This document shows, piece after piece, positions 32,795-62,662 of a stretch of DNA of 64,000 nt. Location: assembly GCA_021613375.1 (NCBI GenBank), contig CM038722.1, positions 26,584,941 to 26,648,940 on the forward strand. Direction: 5' to 3'. The DNA is from Megaleporinus macrocephalus. Its lineage: Eukaryota > Chordata > Actinopteri > Characiformes > Anostomidae. Numbering within the stretch: position 1 is the stretch's first letter; the number at the start of each line of letters is the position of its first letter. Under the pieces are notes generated by a model. The model was not told the DNA's origin. It saw only the letters and a list, made by a program, of their open reading frames with translations, and made no database searches. Both the position numbers and the translations under genes were made by a program.

Positions 32795-33029
32795 ATATCG
32801 TCGCTGTCCAATGAAAAACAAGTATCTACAAAATGACAACTTTACAGGAGAGGCCAAAAACTGTGTTCACTTTCCATGTAAGTCAATGGAACCAGAATTA
32901 CTTCCAAGCTATTTAGAGCATTTCTATTGGTCCATTCCTCATAAAACTTCCCCACAATGTAAACGGCTGCATTTATTTAATGTGGAAAACAAAAATGGAG
33001 ATATGTTTTTCATTGGACAGCGGCGATAT
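32795..33029. mobile_element. TATCGTCGC MITE, full copy
   Basis: Starts atatcgtcgctgtccaatga and ends cattggacagcggcgatat; about 235 bp. Confidence 0.85.
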
Positions 33030-33427
33030 GAATATTCTTGAACTTGGGAGAGATAACAAAACTTCTCATAGTGATTTTAAAAATAGGAACAAGGATTTAG
33101 AGGGTTAGAAAGAACAGAGCTCAGTGGTACAGCTGTGACAGCAGGACAGTGAAATAATGCAAGTAACAAAGCCGTTCATTGATATCTTCATTGAAATCCA
33201 GGAGAACAGGGTTTTCCTCTCCAGATACTGAGGTCTGTGAAGAGTGGGCTAATGATTGTCCTCATAGAGCAACAAATGAGGCGTGTAGAGTCAGTGACTC
33301 ATTAAACGAGCTGATGGTGCATTCATCGTGTTGGAGGAGCAGAGAAAGCACACACAGTTCAAAAGAAGCAGAATAGAAAGTTAAGTTTCACTTCTGACCC
33401 ACTTACAGTGTAACAGTGTGTGTGTTA

Positions 33428-33482
33428 ACCCTAACACTACCCCTACCCCTACCCCTAACCCTAACCCTAACCCTAACCCTAG
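33428..33482. repeat. Telomere-like CCCTAA/CCCCTA tract
   Basis: Several CCCCTA then CCCTAA units in a row. Short and internal, so an interstitial tract rather than a chromosome end. Confidence 0.85.
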
Positions 33483-33584
33483 TCCTCAACATAGACTCAC
33501 CAAGCTCCTTATTAATCAATCACCCCTCCTTGTTTCTGCACTCACTCTCTAGTTTATCATCTCCACATACCATAGAGGTGCACT

Positions 33585-34545
33585 GTGCTGTCCATCTGTG
33601 TCTCTGTATACTTTGTTAGCCCCCCTGTTCTTCAAAGGTCAGGATGATTGGTGGTCTATTCTCAGAACACCAGTGACACATATAATACCTGCTCTGTGGT
33701 GGTCATTTGGGGGTCCTGGGTATTGGAGAACAGGATAAAGGTGGGATAACGATGTATGTAAAGAAAATGAGTGTAGATACTAGGAGGTGTACCTAATATT
33801 AGCTTAGTGAATGTATACATATATATACATATACATTTACAGACTGTAGTCCATCTGTTTCTCTGAACATATTGCTAACCCCCTTTCACCTTGTTCTTCA
33901 TTGGTCAGGACCCCCAAAGGACCACCACAAAAGTATAATTTGAGTGGTGTGTCATTCTCAGCACTGCCTCAGTGACACTGACAAGACGGTAGTGTTTTTG
34001 TGTGTGTTGTGCTGGTGTGAGTGGATCAGATACAGCAGTGCTGTTGAAGTGTTTAAACAATAGAGTGTCCACTCTATTTGACATGTCCACCTCATTGATC
34101 CTCTGTGTAGATGTAAAGTCAGAGACAGTAGCTCATCTGCTGCTGCACAGTTTGTGTTCTCTAGTCCTTCATCAGTGGACACAGGACACTGCCCACAGGA
34201 CACCGCCCACAGGACACCGCCCACAGGACACCGCCCACAGGACACTGCCCACAGGACACCGCCCACAGGACACTGCTTTCTGGATGTTGCTGGTTAGTGG
34301 ACTATTCTCAGAACAGCAGTGACACTGAGGTGTTTAAACCCTCCAGCAGCAGCACTGCTGTGTCTGATCCACTCACACCAGCGCAACACACACTAACACA
34401 CCACCATCTTGTCAGTGTCACTGCAGTGCGGAGAATGATCCTGCAGTGCGGAGAATGATCCACCTCCCCAATAGTACCTGCTCTGTGGGGGTCCTGATCA
34501 ATAAAGAACAGTGTGAAAGGGGATAAACAACGTATGCAGGGAAAA
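33585..34545. repeat. Dispersed fish repeat, two partial copies in series
   Basis: Same family as 32112-32580. The second part carries an internal 14-bp amplification at 34191-34274. A duplicated ctgcagtgcggagaatgatc (around 34423 and 34441) marks a further small duplication. Confidence 0.65.
34191..34274. repeat. 14-bp minisatellite, six units
   Basis: Unit gcccacaggacacc, six contiguous copies with single C/T changes, grown inside the dispersed repeat. Confidence 0.9.
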
Positions 34546-35164
34546 TGTATATTTATATTTATATATATATATACACACACACACACCTTCTTGTATCTAT
34601 ACTCACATATACATAAAATATTGAAAACATTATATGTAGTTGTTGGAGCATCTGTGTAATTTCTGTGAAATATGAAAAAATATGAAATATCATTTAAAAA
34701 AATAATCTAAATTAAACGAATTAAGGGAGCGTTTACTCAGCCTTGCCCATAAAAATCAGTTCATTTTCACCTACTGTGTTTGTGCAGAACTGAACAAAAC
34801 TAATAACTTTTTTACTAGCAAATCTTGTACGTCACATTGTCGTAAGTCCTCTACAGAGAACACACATGTGCACACCTGTTTTCTGAATTCAGTAAATTTA
34901 ACTCTAATGCATCTATAAGTGGAAACTGTATTTGAAAAAAACAAATAAACAAAAAATGCTTGAATTATTCAGAGATTGAATTATAAAGAGAAAAATCTGT
35001 TCCATAAAGAAGTTAAAAACATAAGATGTGTTTCTATTATATCATTCAGCACCTTTTAAAAAAATATATTATACTGGCCAAAAGTTTTAGGCATTTGGGG
35101 AGGCATTTAAAAAGGTAGTTATTTGTTTAGCAAAACACTCTTTATATAAAATATTCCAACAGTA

Positions 35165-35345
35165 CTAATACAGTAAGTAGTTGTTTTACATGTCAGTGTG
35201 TTTATTTAACCCTTTCCAAGCTTCTCCTTTTAACAATCCAGTATTATTTACAGTTCTCATCTAATACCTGCTTTGACTGCTCAGTACTTCATTAAGCTAA
35301 ATCAAGATTGCTGGAGATTCATGCAATATCTGGGGCGTCCAGGAG
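35165..35345. repeat. Diverged dispersed segment also at 50-215 and 19940-20150
   Basis: All three share tgtcagtgtgtttatttaac followed by ccttycc-aagctt and, in two, tgctcagtacttc-ttaagct. Family unknown. Confidence 0.6.
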
Positions 35346-35379
35346 AAATCTGTAAATAAACTTTGTTTTTTATTTATTA

Positions 35380-35535
35380 CAGATATGTTACACTTTGCAA
35401 ATAAATTGTCACACAAAGAAAACCATGGATCTCTATGTTTGTTGATTTGTTTCTCTTTACACGGTGTGAAAAATTTGTGATGAATGGACCAATAGAAATG
35501 TTGGAAAATCACTGGTTCCATTAACTTTGAGAGCT
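35380..35535. mobile_element. TATCGTCGC MITE, partial
   Basis: Interior only: gatgaatggaccaatagaaatg and ctggttccattaactttgag, immediately left of a fuller copy. Confidence 0.6.
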
Positions 35536-35552
35536 AGAACATGCTCGACTAT

Positions 35553-35762
35553 ATATCGTCACTGTCCAATAAAAAACATGTATCTCTATCTTAGTCGATT
35601 TTGAGTTCTACACATGATGAATGGACCAATAGAAGTCCTCCAAAATAGCCTGGTGAAAATTCTGGCTCTATTGACTTACATTGAAAGTAAAGTAGGTTTT
35701 TGGTCTCTCCTGTAAAGTTGCAATTTTGGAGATGCTTGTTTTTCATTGGACAACAACGATAT
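35553..35762. mobile_element. TATCGTCGC MITE, full copy
   Basis: Starts atatcgtcactgtccaataa and ends cattggacaacaacgatat. Confidence 0.8.
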
Positions 35763-37108
35763 ACACCCTCATTCTCACTCCAATCCCGTGTCAAACAACA
35801 TCACACCCATACCCTTCCCATCTCCTCCCCATAGTTCATTCTTATCCCAAAGACAGGGGGGTACGGTTCACGCACAAGCACCAAAGCTACCCAGAACTCG
35901 AGCCCAAGCCTTCTGAGTTTGCAGCCCCTTGGCTCATTACCAAGTGTGGACCATGCTGGCAAACCTTACATTAAGAGTAGACAGTTTTTGTTGCAATTTA
36001 GAAGATACAGGTTTTGTGGGTGGGCTAAAATTTGTTTAAGTGTGTTCTCTGTAGAGGAACGTCACCCAAAATCAATCATAATTTTAATCTGCCTGGGTGG
36101 GAATTTAGATTCTTGCATACGACTCTACTGATTGTAGCCAATTTCCATGTCCGGCCGCATGTTGTTGTTAGTTTTCTGTGGATCATACATATACGCAAAT
36201 TCTGCTAATAACATTATTAAAAACAATAGATTATTATTATTATTAATTACATCACATTTTAAGTTAACTGGCCATTCATTAAGGATTTACTGAGTCACCG
36301 ATTCCAAAACTCTCCTTAAAACCCAGTTTATGTTTCTCAGCTGAGGGCGACTGAATCCCTGCACAAGCACAGCAACGACAGACTAAAGAAAGCTCCCATC
36401 CACCCGACTGCACGTAGACTTACCAATCAGTTTCCAAGAGCACTCAGTCCCTTCTGAAGCTCATGTGGTATATAGGGAGCATATACACAAAGATGGCTGG
36501 AGTCTTTTTAGAGTCTTTTTAATGTGAAACGGTTTTAAACCCCCTAGCGACGTGGTTTAAAAGCCACAGTAGCTGATGTCACTCAGGTATAAGCAGGTAG
36601 TTGCTAGTTCACTGCATTCGGCCATCAAGGCAATTAGGAATCACTTACAAACAGTATGCATAGTAATAGAATCCCCCAGCTGATCTGACTGAGACCCCCC
36701 CCCCTGCTTTTAGCCGCAGGTTTGTATTCCACAGGAAGGAGGCACAGGTACAAATAAATTAGGCTTGTTTTTAGGTATGCAGCTGGTGAAGTGATTACGC
36801 GTGTACACATTTGGGACCAAACACAAACTTGAGAGACACAGTGAATGCATACAAATATATCTATAATTTACAATACACAGATTTTTTTTTTCTTTTTTTT
36901 GTATCAATAAATCATCTTTTCTTTTTTAAATAGAATATGGTTCATTGCACTTGTTAAAAAATTAATTAATATGATTTTTAAAGGCAATAATGTGATTCTT
37001 TTTTTAAAAAGGTGTAAAATGTACCGTATGCCTGATTTAGAATAGTAAAAATAACAATATCTGTAATATACATATATGTAAAAGACCCTCACCAATACAC
37101 ATATAATA

Positions 37109-37112
<4 letters not shown>

Positions 37113-37181
<69 letters not shown>
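37113..37181. repeat. TA microsatellite
   Basis: About 70 bp of TA, just beyond the CNNM2 stop on its 3' side. Confidence 0.95.
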
Positions 37182-37187
<6 letters not shown>

Positions 37188-37725
37188 GGGGCATGTGTGG
37201 GTGGTTATATCCACAGACATGCACAAATATATATTTATATATATATATTTATATATATACACACACATACACAATAGAGTTCTAAAATAAATAAATACAG
37301 GAGGAAAATGCTCTTGGTACATGGTTCATGGTTTCCTTCAAAGCAGTATTTGGCACAGTCTTTGACTCACCATATAACAGTAGCGACCGAAGAAGAACAA
37401 ATGGTCCATTTGAGTTCGTGGTCCTCCACTATCCCAGAATTCCTCCCTGCACCTTAAAGGGGACAGTCGGGGAGTAGGTTTAGGGCCATGTGACGGAAGG
37501 GGAGGGTGTCCAAACTCCAAACTCTTTGGTCTGGTGGACAGGCACACGGTGGGGTTTAAGTGGAACTGAACCGGCTGTCCCAGTCTGTTGCAGGGTCAGG
37601 AAAACCCAGGTGCTGCTGAGCAGTTAGTTGCGACTCTGAGTCCGACCGTTACAGGGGGTGGCGGGGGATGGCTCGGGGGGGTGAAACCGTACCGTACCTC
37701 CTCTCCCGACCACCCCCGGTGGTGG

Positions 37726-55147
<17,422 letters not shown>

Positions 55148-55533
55148 TACGTTTTATACATGTTTATGTATTGGTAACCACAGACATTACCATAAAAAAA
55201 CATTGGATAATAGAATCTGTCAGTGCATCCTTAACACTAATCAAAGGAACCATTTGTAAGATGATGCAATCTGTTGAATTCATACTCTAAACAGTAGGGG
55301 GCAGCACATCACCGGGAAAATGCACAGTCCCTCCTTCTCCCTCTTCACTCTTTACAAGTCTAGAAGAAACATTGCGAGCTCAGCATCAAACTTCAACCCC
55401 TTACTCTCAAAGAGAATCTCCAGTGGTGGAGAAGTAGAGCCAATGTTAACTCCTGTTCTTCTATTTATTTATCTATCTCTTCTTTTCTTCACTGCTGAAG
55501 GTAGTTTCTTAAAGTTTAGCAGCTGCCAGGAAT
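55148..55533. repeat. Dispersed or duplicated segment, empty of the hAT insertion
   Basis: Matches 58216-58380 plus 58988-59219: tttatacatgtttatgtatt, gtgcatccttaacactaatc, acagtagggggcagca and tgcacagtccctccttctcc. Here actctaaacagt is uninterrupted. Confidence 0.8.
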
Positions 55534-57040
55534 TCAGTCATTGTTGTATTTACTTTTCCTTTCATTGGCGACCTGTTTGTAAAGGATCTAACTGGAAGCA
55601 GCACCATCAACATGATAAACAAGAGGTTAAAATCCTCACGGTGCGTCTGAAATCTCCTACTCGTCTACTACTCAGTAGTGAAATCAGTAGGCGAGCCCAA
55701 GACAAATTCCTTGGCGAAATAAACGATTCTAATTCTGATTGCAACATGACTGGTACTTTTTTAATGCTATAAAATAATTTGGTAATTAATCAAATAAACG
55801 TTCATAGAACACCTCACCCTTCTCAGTCTGACCCTTACCTCTGGACTTTTGGTATTGTTGAAATCACTTGTGTTGTTTGAACTGGTTACCATGCAGAAGT
55901 GGATTTGTGCTTCAAAATGTCTCACGTGTGAACATGTATTAGAGTGTCCCTGGCGTTAGGCCACACTTTTCTACCAAGTTCAAGAGTCTGACCCTGTTTC
56001 CCCAAACATCGCTGTGTTTTGTCTCAGACTGAGAGTGTCTTGAGTTCAAATCCATTCATATTCATCTACAAAACACTTGGCCTTACTGCTGTTTCAGCAA
56101 CCAGGAGGGTTACCCACTATAGCCTGTCTGCACAGAGCCTCAACCTCAGCTTAGTTGAAAATGGAAATAACTGCATAGCATGTAATGGAAGACACATGCA
56201 GGAGCATAGCATACAAGAAAAAACATGTTCAACAAACAAACATCCATATCACACTGTTTGCTGTTCAGTTTGCCAGCACACAATAAACACCCCCCCACCA
56301 ACACGCTCACTAATATTATGCTGTTCATTGTTATGAACATGTAGATATACTGATATATACAGTATGCAAAGACTATATCTAGCTAAAAGATAAGAGGAAA
56401 CACAGACAGTCATTTTTCAATCTTCCCTATAAACTCATTCTTTCTCTTTCCCAAGAACTGTCTGAAATCAAAGAGAGGAAAAAAGAAAAAGAAAAAAAAA
56501 CTATTTGCAAATACTGTCAAAGCAAAACGCTAAACAAATACTTTGCCTTTTCTCAGCTTGTGATCATTTAAAAGGAATTTTCCGGAGGGCCAGGCTAATA
56601 TTAGCCCTGAAATGAAGTTTCCATTCCACTTGGGCTGTATTCTCACCAAAGCCACTGCTGGGTGACCTGATCTGTCTCAGAGCTGGCCGTTTACATGCAG
56701 ATGGCCATTTGCTGAAATACTAGGAAGTGGGACGCATTCGTAGCTAAAGCAGTGACAACAAACCCACAATGTGATGTGGTGCGCGTGTGTGCTAGCCGCC
56801 ACTCACAGCATTCCCAAAAACATTTTTCCCAAAACATCTCAACCAGGTTTTACAAACAACAGTGGATTCCAATGACCTTCCTTCTTGTACTTGATATTTG
56901 ATATAATGATACATATACAGTGATGTGTAACTGATTCAATCATTTTTTAAGCATCAGGGATGAAAACATTTATGCAGAAGCCTCAACAACTAAATATCAT
57001 GTACATTTTTCAGGATTTGTTGAGTCCACTGAGTATTTAC
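55534..57040. other. cnnm2: CNNM2 intron stretch
   Basis: No exon or element I can support; short open frames only. Confidence 0.45.
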
Positions 57041-57960
57041 TACAGCTTCCACTCTTTTTTCTCAGGAGAATCACTTTCAGTTTCTCAAAAGAACGATCTG
57101 TAGCCACTCCTGCAAAGTTCAGTCTTAGAAGCTGCTTTACATTTTCCAGTTCTCACCATTCCAAACATATACAGTGATTTCGAGGTCTGGGCTCTGGGCT
57201 GGTGGGTCCATTGTTCTGAGAACATTATCAGCTTCTTTCTCCTCCAGTGAGCAAGCCAGAGGCAACGGTGGCAAGAAAAACCCCCTCAGACTGGAGGAAG
57301 AAACCTTGGGAGGAACCAGACTCACAAGGGGAGACCCATCCTCCTCTGATCAAACAGTACTTACAGTTTAATAAACTAAATACCAAAGAAAAGAGTCTCT
57401 GTTTGAAATCTGGATAGCAAAGCTTTAGCAGCTGCACAGATAGAGGCAGTCTCTGACTGAGACAGTCTATGACTGAGGCAGTCTCTGACTGAGGCAGTCT
57501 CTGACTGAGGCTTTATGTAAAGTGGGCGTGAGCTGAAACAGTCCCATCCTATCTCAATGCTGGTACATCTGGATGGCACAGTGATGTAACTGAGGGTGTA
57601 GCAGTTGATACAGATGGACAGGAGAGCTGGCTGGTGATGGTGGGACGGTGACCCTGATGGTCAGTCCTTCAACAGCGTTCAACAGACTGGAGGACAGTCA
57701 TTACCTCAGGAAGAGTAAAGCTGAGGTGTCTTCATACAGTGGAGGGATGAAGAGAAACACCTGTGGATGTTGTCAGATCTGGAGGCAGAGTGGAGCTTGA
57801 TGTTCTCTCAAACATAAGAGCTGGAAGCACTGTGTATCTGATGGGGACAGTTTTGGTGGTCTGTTAGTTGCCCCAGGTGTCTGCGAGTGTATCTTACACT
57901 CTGATCTGTTCGGTCATGAGAAATGACCAGCATGTACTTACTGGCTGTTTTGAATTATAT
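57040..57960. repeat. Composite dispersed repeat with a 16-bp tandem core
   Basis: Contains ggaagaaaccttgggaggaa and caagggga-acccatcctcct, a block I recall as abundant in fish genomes, then four 16-bp units gaggcagtctctgact at 57443-57510, then a segment (tatctgatggggacag) also at 1585-1625. Family not named with confidence. Confidence 0.5.
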
Positions 57961-58215
57961 TAATAAAGGTGGTCTTCTATTTGTGTGGTGGTGTAGCTTC
58001 ACACTGTATTACACTATATTATATTGCACTGTATACATATGTATCTAGATGTAATCCCTACTATTTCATTGGGCCCTGCTATTTGCTTTGGTATCATTTT
58101 AACTATTAACTATTTACTTTTCTTGCTGTATGCGCACTAGTTTATATTGCTTTCAGACGTGTCCTACAGTACCACAACAATGTCATTGGTCTTTGTCTGC
58201 TGTATATTCTCAATA

Positions 58216-59219
58216 CAGTGTCTACATTTTATACATGTTTATGTATCGGTAACCACAGACATTACCATTGAAACATTGGATAATGGACTCAGGCCTGAGT
58301 TCCTCTGTCAGTGCATCCTTAACACTAATCAAAGGAATAATTTGTAAGATGATGCAATCTGTCAAATTCATATTCTAACCCAGAGGTATTTAATTAGAGT
58401 CAGTAAGGTCCATTGTGAGGAGATTTCCTCAGGTCCGGACCCTCATCATTTCTAACGTGTGTTCTGATTCAGTGGTGTATCCTGTTTACTGAAGTAGTCT
58501 AGTATCAGCATCTTATACCATCAGCTACTGAAACACCAACACATCACACATAACGTTCAGTATATATTTTAGTATATTTACTGTTTAAAAACTAAACTGA
58601 ATTAATTATTTATAATTAAAAATGTATTTTCTTGTTAACTCAGTTTCACAGTTTGACCTGTTGGTTTGGAGCCGCCTGTGGGAAGAATAAACATAAGTCT
58701 CGGTCCATTAACGGTTAAAACAGTCGGGTTTCGCCCGAAGCTGCACAGATCTGATTGGCCGAGGAGCTCCTTTGGTGATCTTCCAATGCACACGATTGGT
58801 CTGTGAGGTTAATGCTACCGTGAAGACAAGAAAAGCTCCGCCACTTAAAATATTTTTTTAACATTTAAAATTAAAAAAAAGAATAATTAAATCGCTCCTA
58901 ACAGTTTATCGGTTTGGGTCCGCATTGGACAACGCCTGGGTTCGGACCCGGACCGCGGTCCACGCATTAGTGACCTCTCCTCTAAACAGTAGGGGGCAGC
59001 ATATCACTTGGAAAATGCACAGTCCCTCCTTCTCCCTCTTCACTCTTTACAAGCCTAGAAGAAACATTGTTAGCTCAGCATCAAACTTCAACCCCTTACC
59101 CTCAAAGAGAATCTCCAGTGGTGGAGAGCAGAGCCTCCTGTTCTGCTTCTATTTATTTATCTATCTTTTCTTTTCTTCACTGATGAAGGTAGTTTCTTGA
59201 AGTTTAGCAGCTGCCAGGA
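58216..59219. repeat. Second copy of the 55148-55533 segment, split by a hAT element
   Basis: The outer parts 58216-58380 and 58988-59219 are contiguous in the 55148-55533 copy. Confidence 0.8.
58381..58979 (-). mobile_element. hAT element (CAGAGGT family), 599 bp, inside a duplicated segment
   Basis: Ends cagaggtatttaattag and, inverted, gagaggtcactaatg. Flanks ttctaacc and ctctaaac (6 of 8) bracket it; the right octamer equals the empty site at 55148-55533. Confidence 0.85.
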
Positions 59220-60412
59220 GCTTCTGAATTCTGAATACTTATGATTATAAACGTGAAAAACAGTTTGACTGTTTAAACATTATTTCTCCAAATGCAGGAG
59301 CCTGTGATGTGAATGATTCTTGGACTTGTTACTAATCAAGAGTTTACACTGCTTAGGGATTTTTTTGCCCATCACGTTTTAAACCTCGGTCCAGTATTTG
59401 ATCCTTACTAGTGAAATGAAATACCCAACAGTGAACAATCAATAGGTCGCTGGTCCAACTGAGTGAACGTGATCCCTCACAGGCTGTTCTGCTGTAACTG
59501 TTTGTAAACAAGTTGAGGACAACAGCGTCATACAAGATCAGCCAGCTAGCGGCCATGTCCGAGCAAAGTTGGTCAGACTGAACGCCGCGGGAAAAGAGTA
59601 AGGGTCAAGCATCAGGGGACGCTTTAAATCACACGATTAAATAACTACTGAAGCGTGAACATTCGGCGCAGAAATATAGCAGGGCCGGTTGATCTGGAAT
59701 AAAAACATGTTTGCTTCATGTGTTTTGCTCTGAGGTTCCCTGGAGTGCGGCGGATAAAGACAGAGATCTAAACCCTGCTCCGAATATTTACTACAAACAC
59801 TTCGCTGCCAGTGAGAGAAGCTTATCCAGAAGCTCCAGTTTCATAGTCCAAACATGCTTTGTTTAAAATTCAGTGGGGTTTAATATAACAGTTCCTCATC
59901 CATGTCGTGCCATGGCTCTACAGCACACCCCAAAATTCAGAGACCACCGCTGGACAAAGGACATCAGTGAAAACACAGGGCAAGACCGTGGAGACCATCG
60001 ACATAAACAAAACATTTTTAAATCAAAGAAGCTGCTGGTGCTCTCAGAACCACGGACTGACCACCCCGGAGCTCAAACATTAACATCACTGGATGTGTTT
60101 GGGATTGTAAGAGTAAAGTGAGTCTATAACATCACCACCAACATCTTTTCAAGACACAAGGATACCCAGGGCTTAAAGGCAGGGGTGGGGTTATGGGACT
60201 TGAATCACATCACCAGGTTATAGGTGGGCTACCTGATTTGTACAGGTATACAATCTACTTTAATGTAAGCCATCTACAAAGAGCGCATCATTTTTTAAAT
60301 TTTGCTAGGCCAGTTGTGTGTTTAGGGACTGACTATTGGGCCACAGGTCTTTTCCCGTGGTCTCTTTTTACTGCCTAAACATTTAATATGAATATGCATT
60401 ATGGGCTCGTAG
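59220..60412. other. cnnm2: CNNM2 intron stretch without recognisable feature
   Basis: Contains an 82-codon frame at 59873-60121 with no resemblance I can name. Confidence 0.4.
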
Positions 60413-60577
60413 TAGGGGTGGGCGATATGGCCCTACAATAATATCACAATATTTCATGGTATTTTTGCAATAACGATACTTTTGCCGAATTAAAAAAAAT
60501 ATTTCAAGAATTCATTACTGCAACAAAATGAAAATAAAATTTTATTGTTGCATACGATATGATATGGCACACCCCTA
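60413..60577. mobile_element. Short hAT-like miniature element
   Basis: Starts taggggtgggcgatatgg and ends atatggcacacccct-a; no clear target duplication. Confidence 0.6.
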
Positions 60578-61885
60578 ACTATTAGGAGATAGATTAGGAG
60601 ATATTAAAAAATAAAAAAAGAATTTTCATCAGATTATAACAGAAGTCAATGATCCAGAATGTCACCATACTAAATAATGCTCTCCAATCGGCAATTTTTT
60701 TTCCAAATCCAATTTTTATGTATACGATCGTAGCACACTGCGCTATCCCATGATTCACCTGGAGCCACGGATGAATTCAAAGTGGAGAAAAAAACGATCA
60801 AAAGTGATACGTTGGCTGTGTGTCTGTAGCTACGGCTAGTGAACTAGAGCTACAGAGCTTTCTCAGAGCTACAGCTCAACACTGTCTGAGTACATACTCA
60901 GACGAAAAAAGATGATCAGTGTCACAAAAAGATCTAAATCTGTAAACAGAGCTTTTAAATGAACAGCAGGACTTTTATGGTGGTGGTCTGACGTCGTGCG
61001 TCACAGGACGCTGGCAATATGGCGGATGTAGTAAGTCTGAGCTTGTGTGGTACTAAAACTCACCTACTGAAAATACCTACTAGTCTACCGCTCGAGCAGT
61101 ACGTACTGACTAGTAGGAGATTTCGGATGCACCCACTGTCTTGGTCACACTGTTCAACAAGACATTGATTAATTAATTGATTGACTGATGGTGTCTTAAT
61201 ATGACTCTGTGACTAAAACAGAAAATTGATTTACTATTAGAACTTCTTAACAACAAAATATAAGCTTCAACTTAAAACTATGTGTGCTAAATAACATTTC
61301 AGCAAACGTAAACTTCCTTTGGAATTACCTTGATTTCTGCACTAATAACTATTAAACTGTGGTCTGATCGTTATTTAAGTCACAATTATAGACAAACACA
61401 ATCCAACTAATCTAATAACACACAAACAGTGATATGTTTAAGTAAACATCCTCAGTGCGGGCCAGACAAGGTCAGTGAAGATTGAATTTAATGACCTATA
61501 GACCCCCTTTAGCCGCATCACCTCCACTAGACGTTTTGTGTACCTGAAAATAAGAACTGCAAAACGCTGAGGAGGAATTCTTCTCTGCAGTGTGTTTCAG
61601 TTCATCAATATTTCTGGGATGTCATGCCCGCACAGCCCTCTTCAGGTCATACCACAACATGGATTAAGGTAAGTAATCTGGCTTGGCCGTTCCAAAACAC
61701 AAGTCTTCTGTTTCAACCTTTCCTCTGTTGATTTAGTCATAAATGATCTTCAGCTTGAACTGCACACCTTACATTCTACTGTTAAACATGTTAAAAGACC
61801 TTTGAATTCATTGTAATCTCAATGATTACAAGACATCCAGGCCTTGAGGCAACGCTGATGCTCCTTCATCGTCCAACATCTATAT
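60578..61885. other. cnnm2: CNNM2 intron stretch with possible old repeat
   Basis: Bases 61560-61850 (ttcatcaatatttctgggat, ggccgttccaaaacac) look like a decayed DNA-transposon relic of a type common in fish; not named. Confidence 0.4.
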
Positions 61886-62662
61886 CAGGAATATTTTATT
61901 AGAGTCAGTAAGGTCCGGTTAGAGGAGATCTCCTCAGGCCAAGCTCTGGACCATCATCATTTCTAAAGTGTGTTCTGATTCAGTGGTGTATCCTGTTTAC
62001 TGAAGTAGTCCAGTATCAGCATCTTCTACCATCAGCTACTGAAACACCAACACATCCCACATACTGTTCATATTTCAGTATATTTACTGTTTAAATGCTG
62101 AACTGAATTTATTATTTATAAACTTATGATAAATGTTTTTACTCAATTCAGTTAAAACAAGAGCTACATAAAAAAACAATGTTTTTTATACAAAAAAGTG
62201 GATCTTAAAGAGTTTATTTATAAAGAAAGTAAATAAAAAGTGTGTCTTCTTGTTAAGTCAGCTTCACAGTTTGATCCGTTGGTTTTACAGAGCGGTATTC
62301 TCCAAAACTAGACGAGCGAGTTCATTCTATAACCGTTCCTGTTACAGTCAGTCTTTACTGTTGACTTCTCTGTTTTTAGAGCACGTTTTTCTTGCTGACT
62401 CACTTTAGTCTCCGGCTGCTGCTCCTCGTTTCACACTTAACAGATACTGCTCAGATCTGATTGGCTGAGGAGCCTTCGGTGATCTTACAGCCCACGTTAT
62501 TGGTCTCTGAGTTTCCATGAGTTGTAAAGCGCGTATACCATAATAACAAGAAAAGCTCCACCTCTTAAAATAAACACAGTCTAAATTAAATCATTCTCAG
62601 TAGTTTATTGGTTTGGGTCCGCATTGGACAACGTCTGGGTCCGGACCTATTAGTGACCCCTG
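61886..62662 (-). mobile_element. hAT element (CAGAGGT family), about 777 bp
   Basis: Starts caggaatattttattagagt, ends ggacctattagtgacccctg, and shares gatctgattggctgaggagc with the family. Flanks atctatat and atcttggt match weakly, so it is an old insertion. Confidence 0.75.

Larger units (their letters stand above)
24909..37725. other. Region between the convergent NT5C2 and CNNM2 stop codons
   Basis: About 12.8 kb holding both 3' UTRs and repeats listed separately. Stretches 24909-26100, 28800-29890, 30580-31640 and 35765-36900 look largely single-copy. Long reading frames here are either repeats or low-complexity tracts. Candidate minus-strand AATAAA signals for CNNM2 (TTTATT on +) lie at 32074-32079 and 31287-31292, but nothing fixes which is used. 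Confidence 0.6.

Noticed and set aside
33428..33482. Chromosome end suggested by CCCTAA units (also 18843-18880)
   Set aside because: Only a few units, flanked on both sides by ordinary and genic sequence; interstitial tracts.
36904..37224. Tyr-Ile-rich frames over TA tracts (also 7343-7586, 26060-26242, 5315-5653)
   Set aside because: Artefacts of TA dinucleotide repeats; at 5315-5653 and 7343-7561 the frames run over or beside real NT5C2 exons but from the wrong start.
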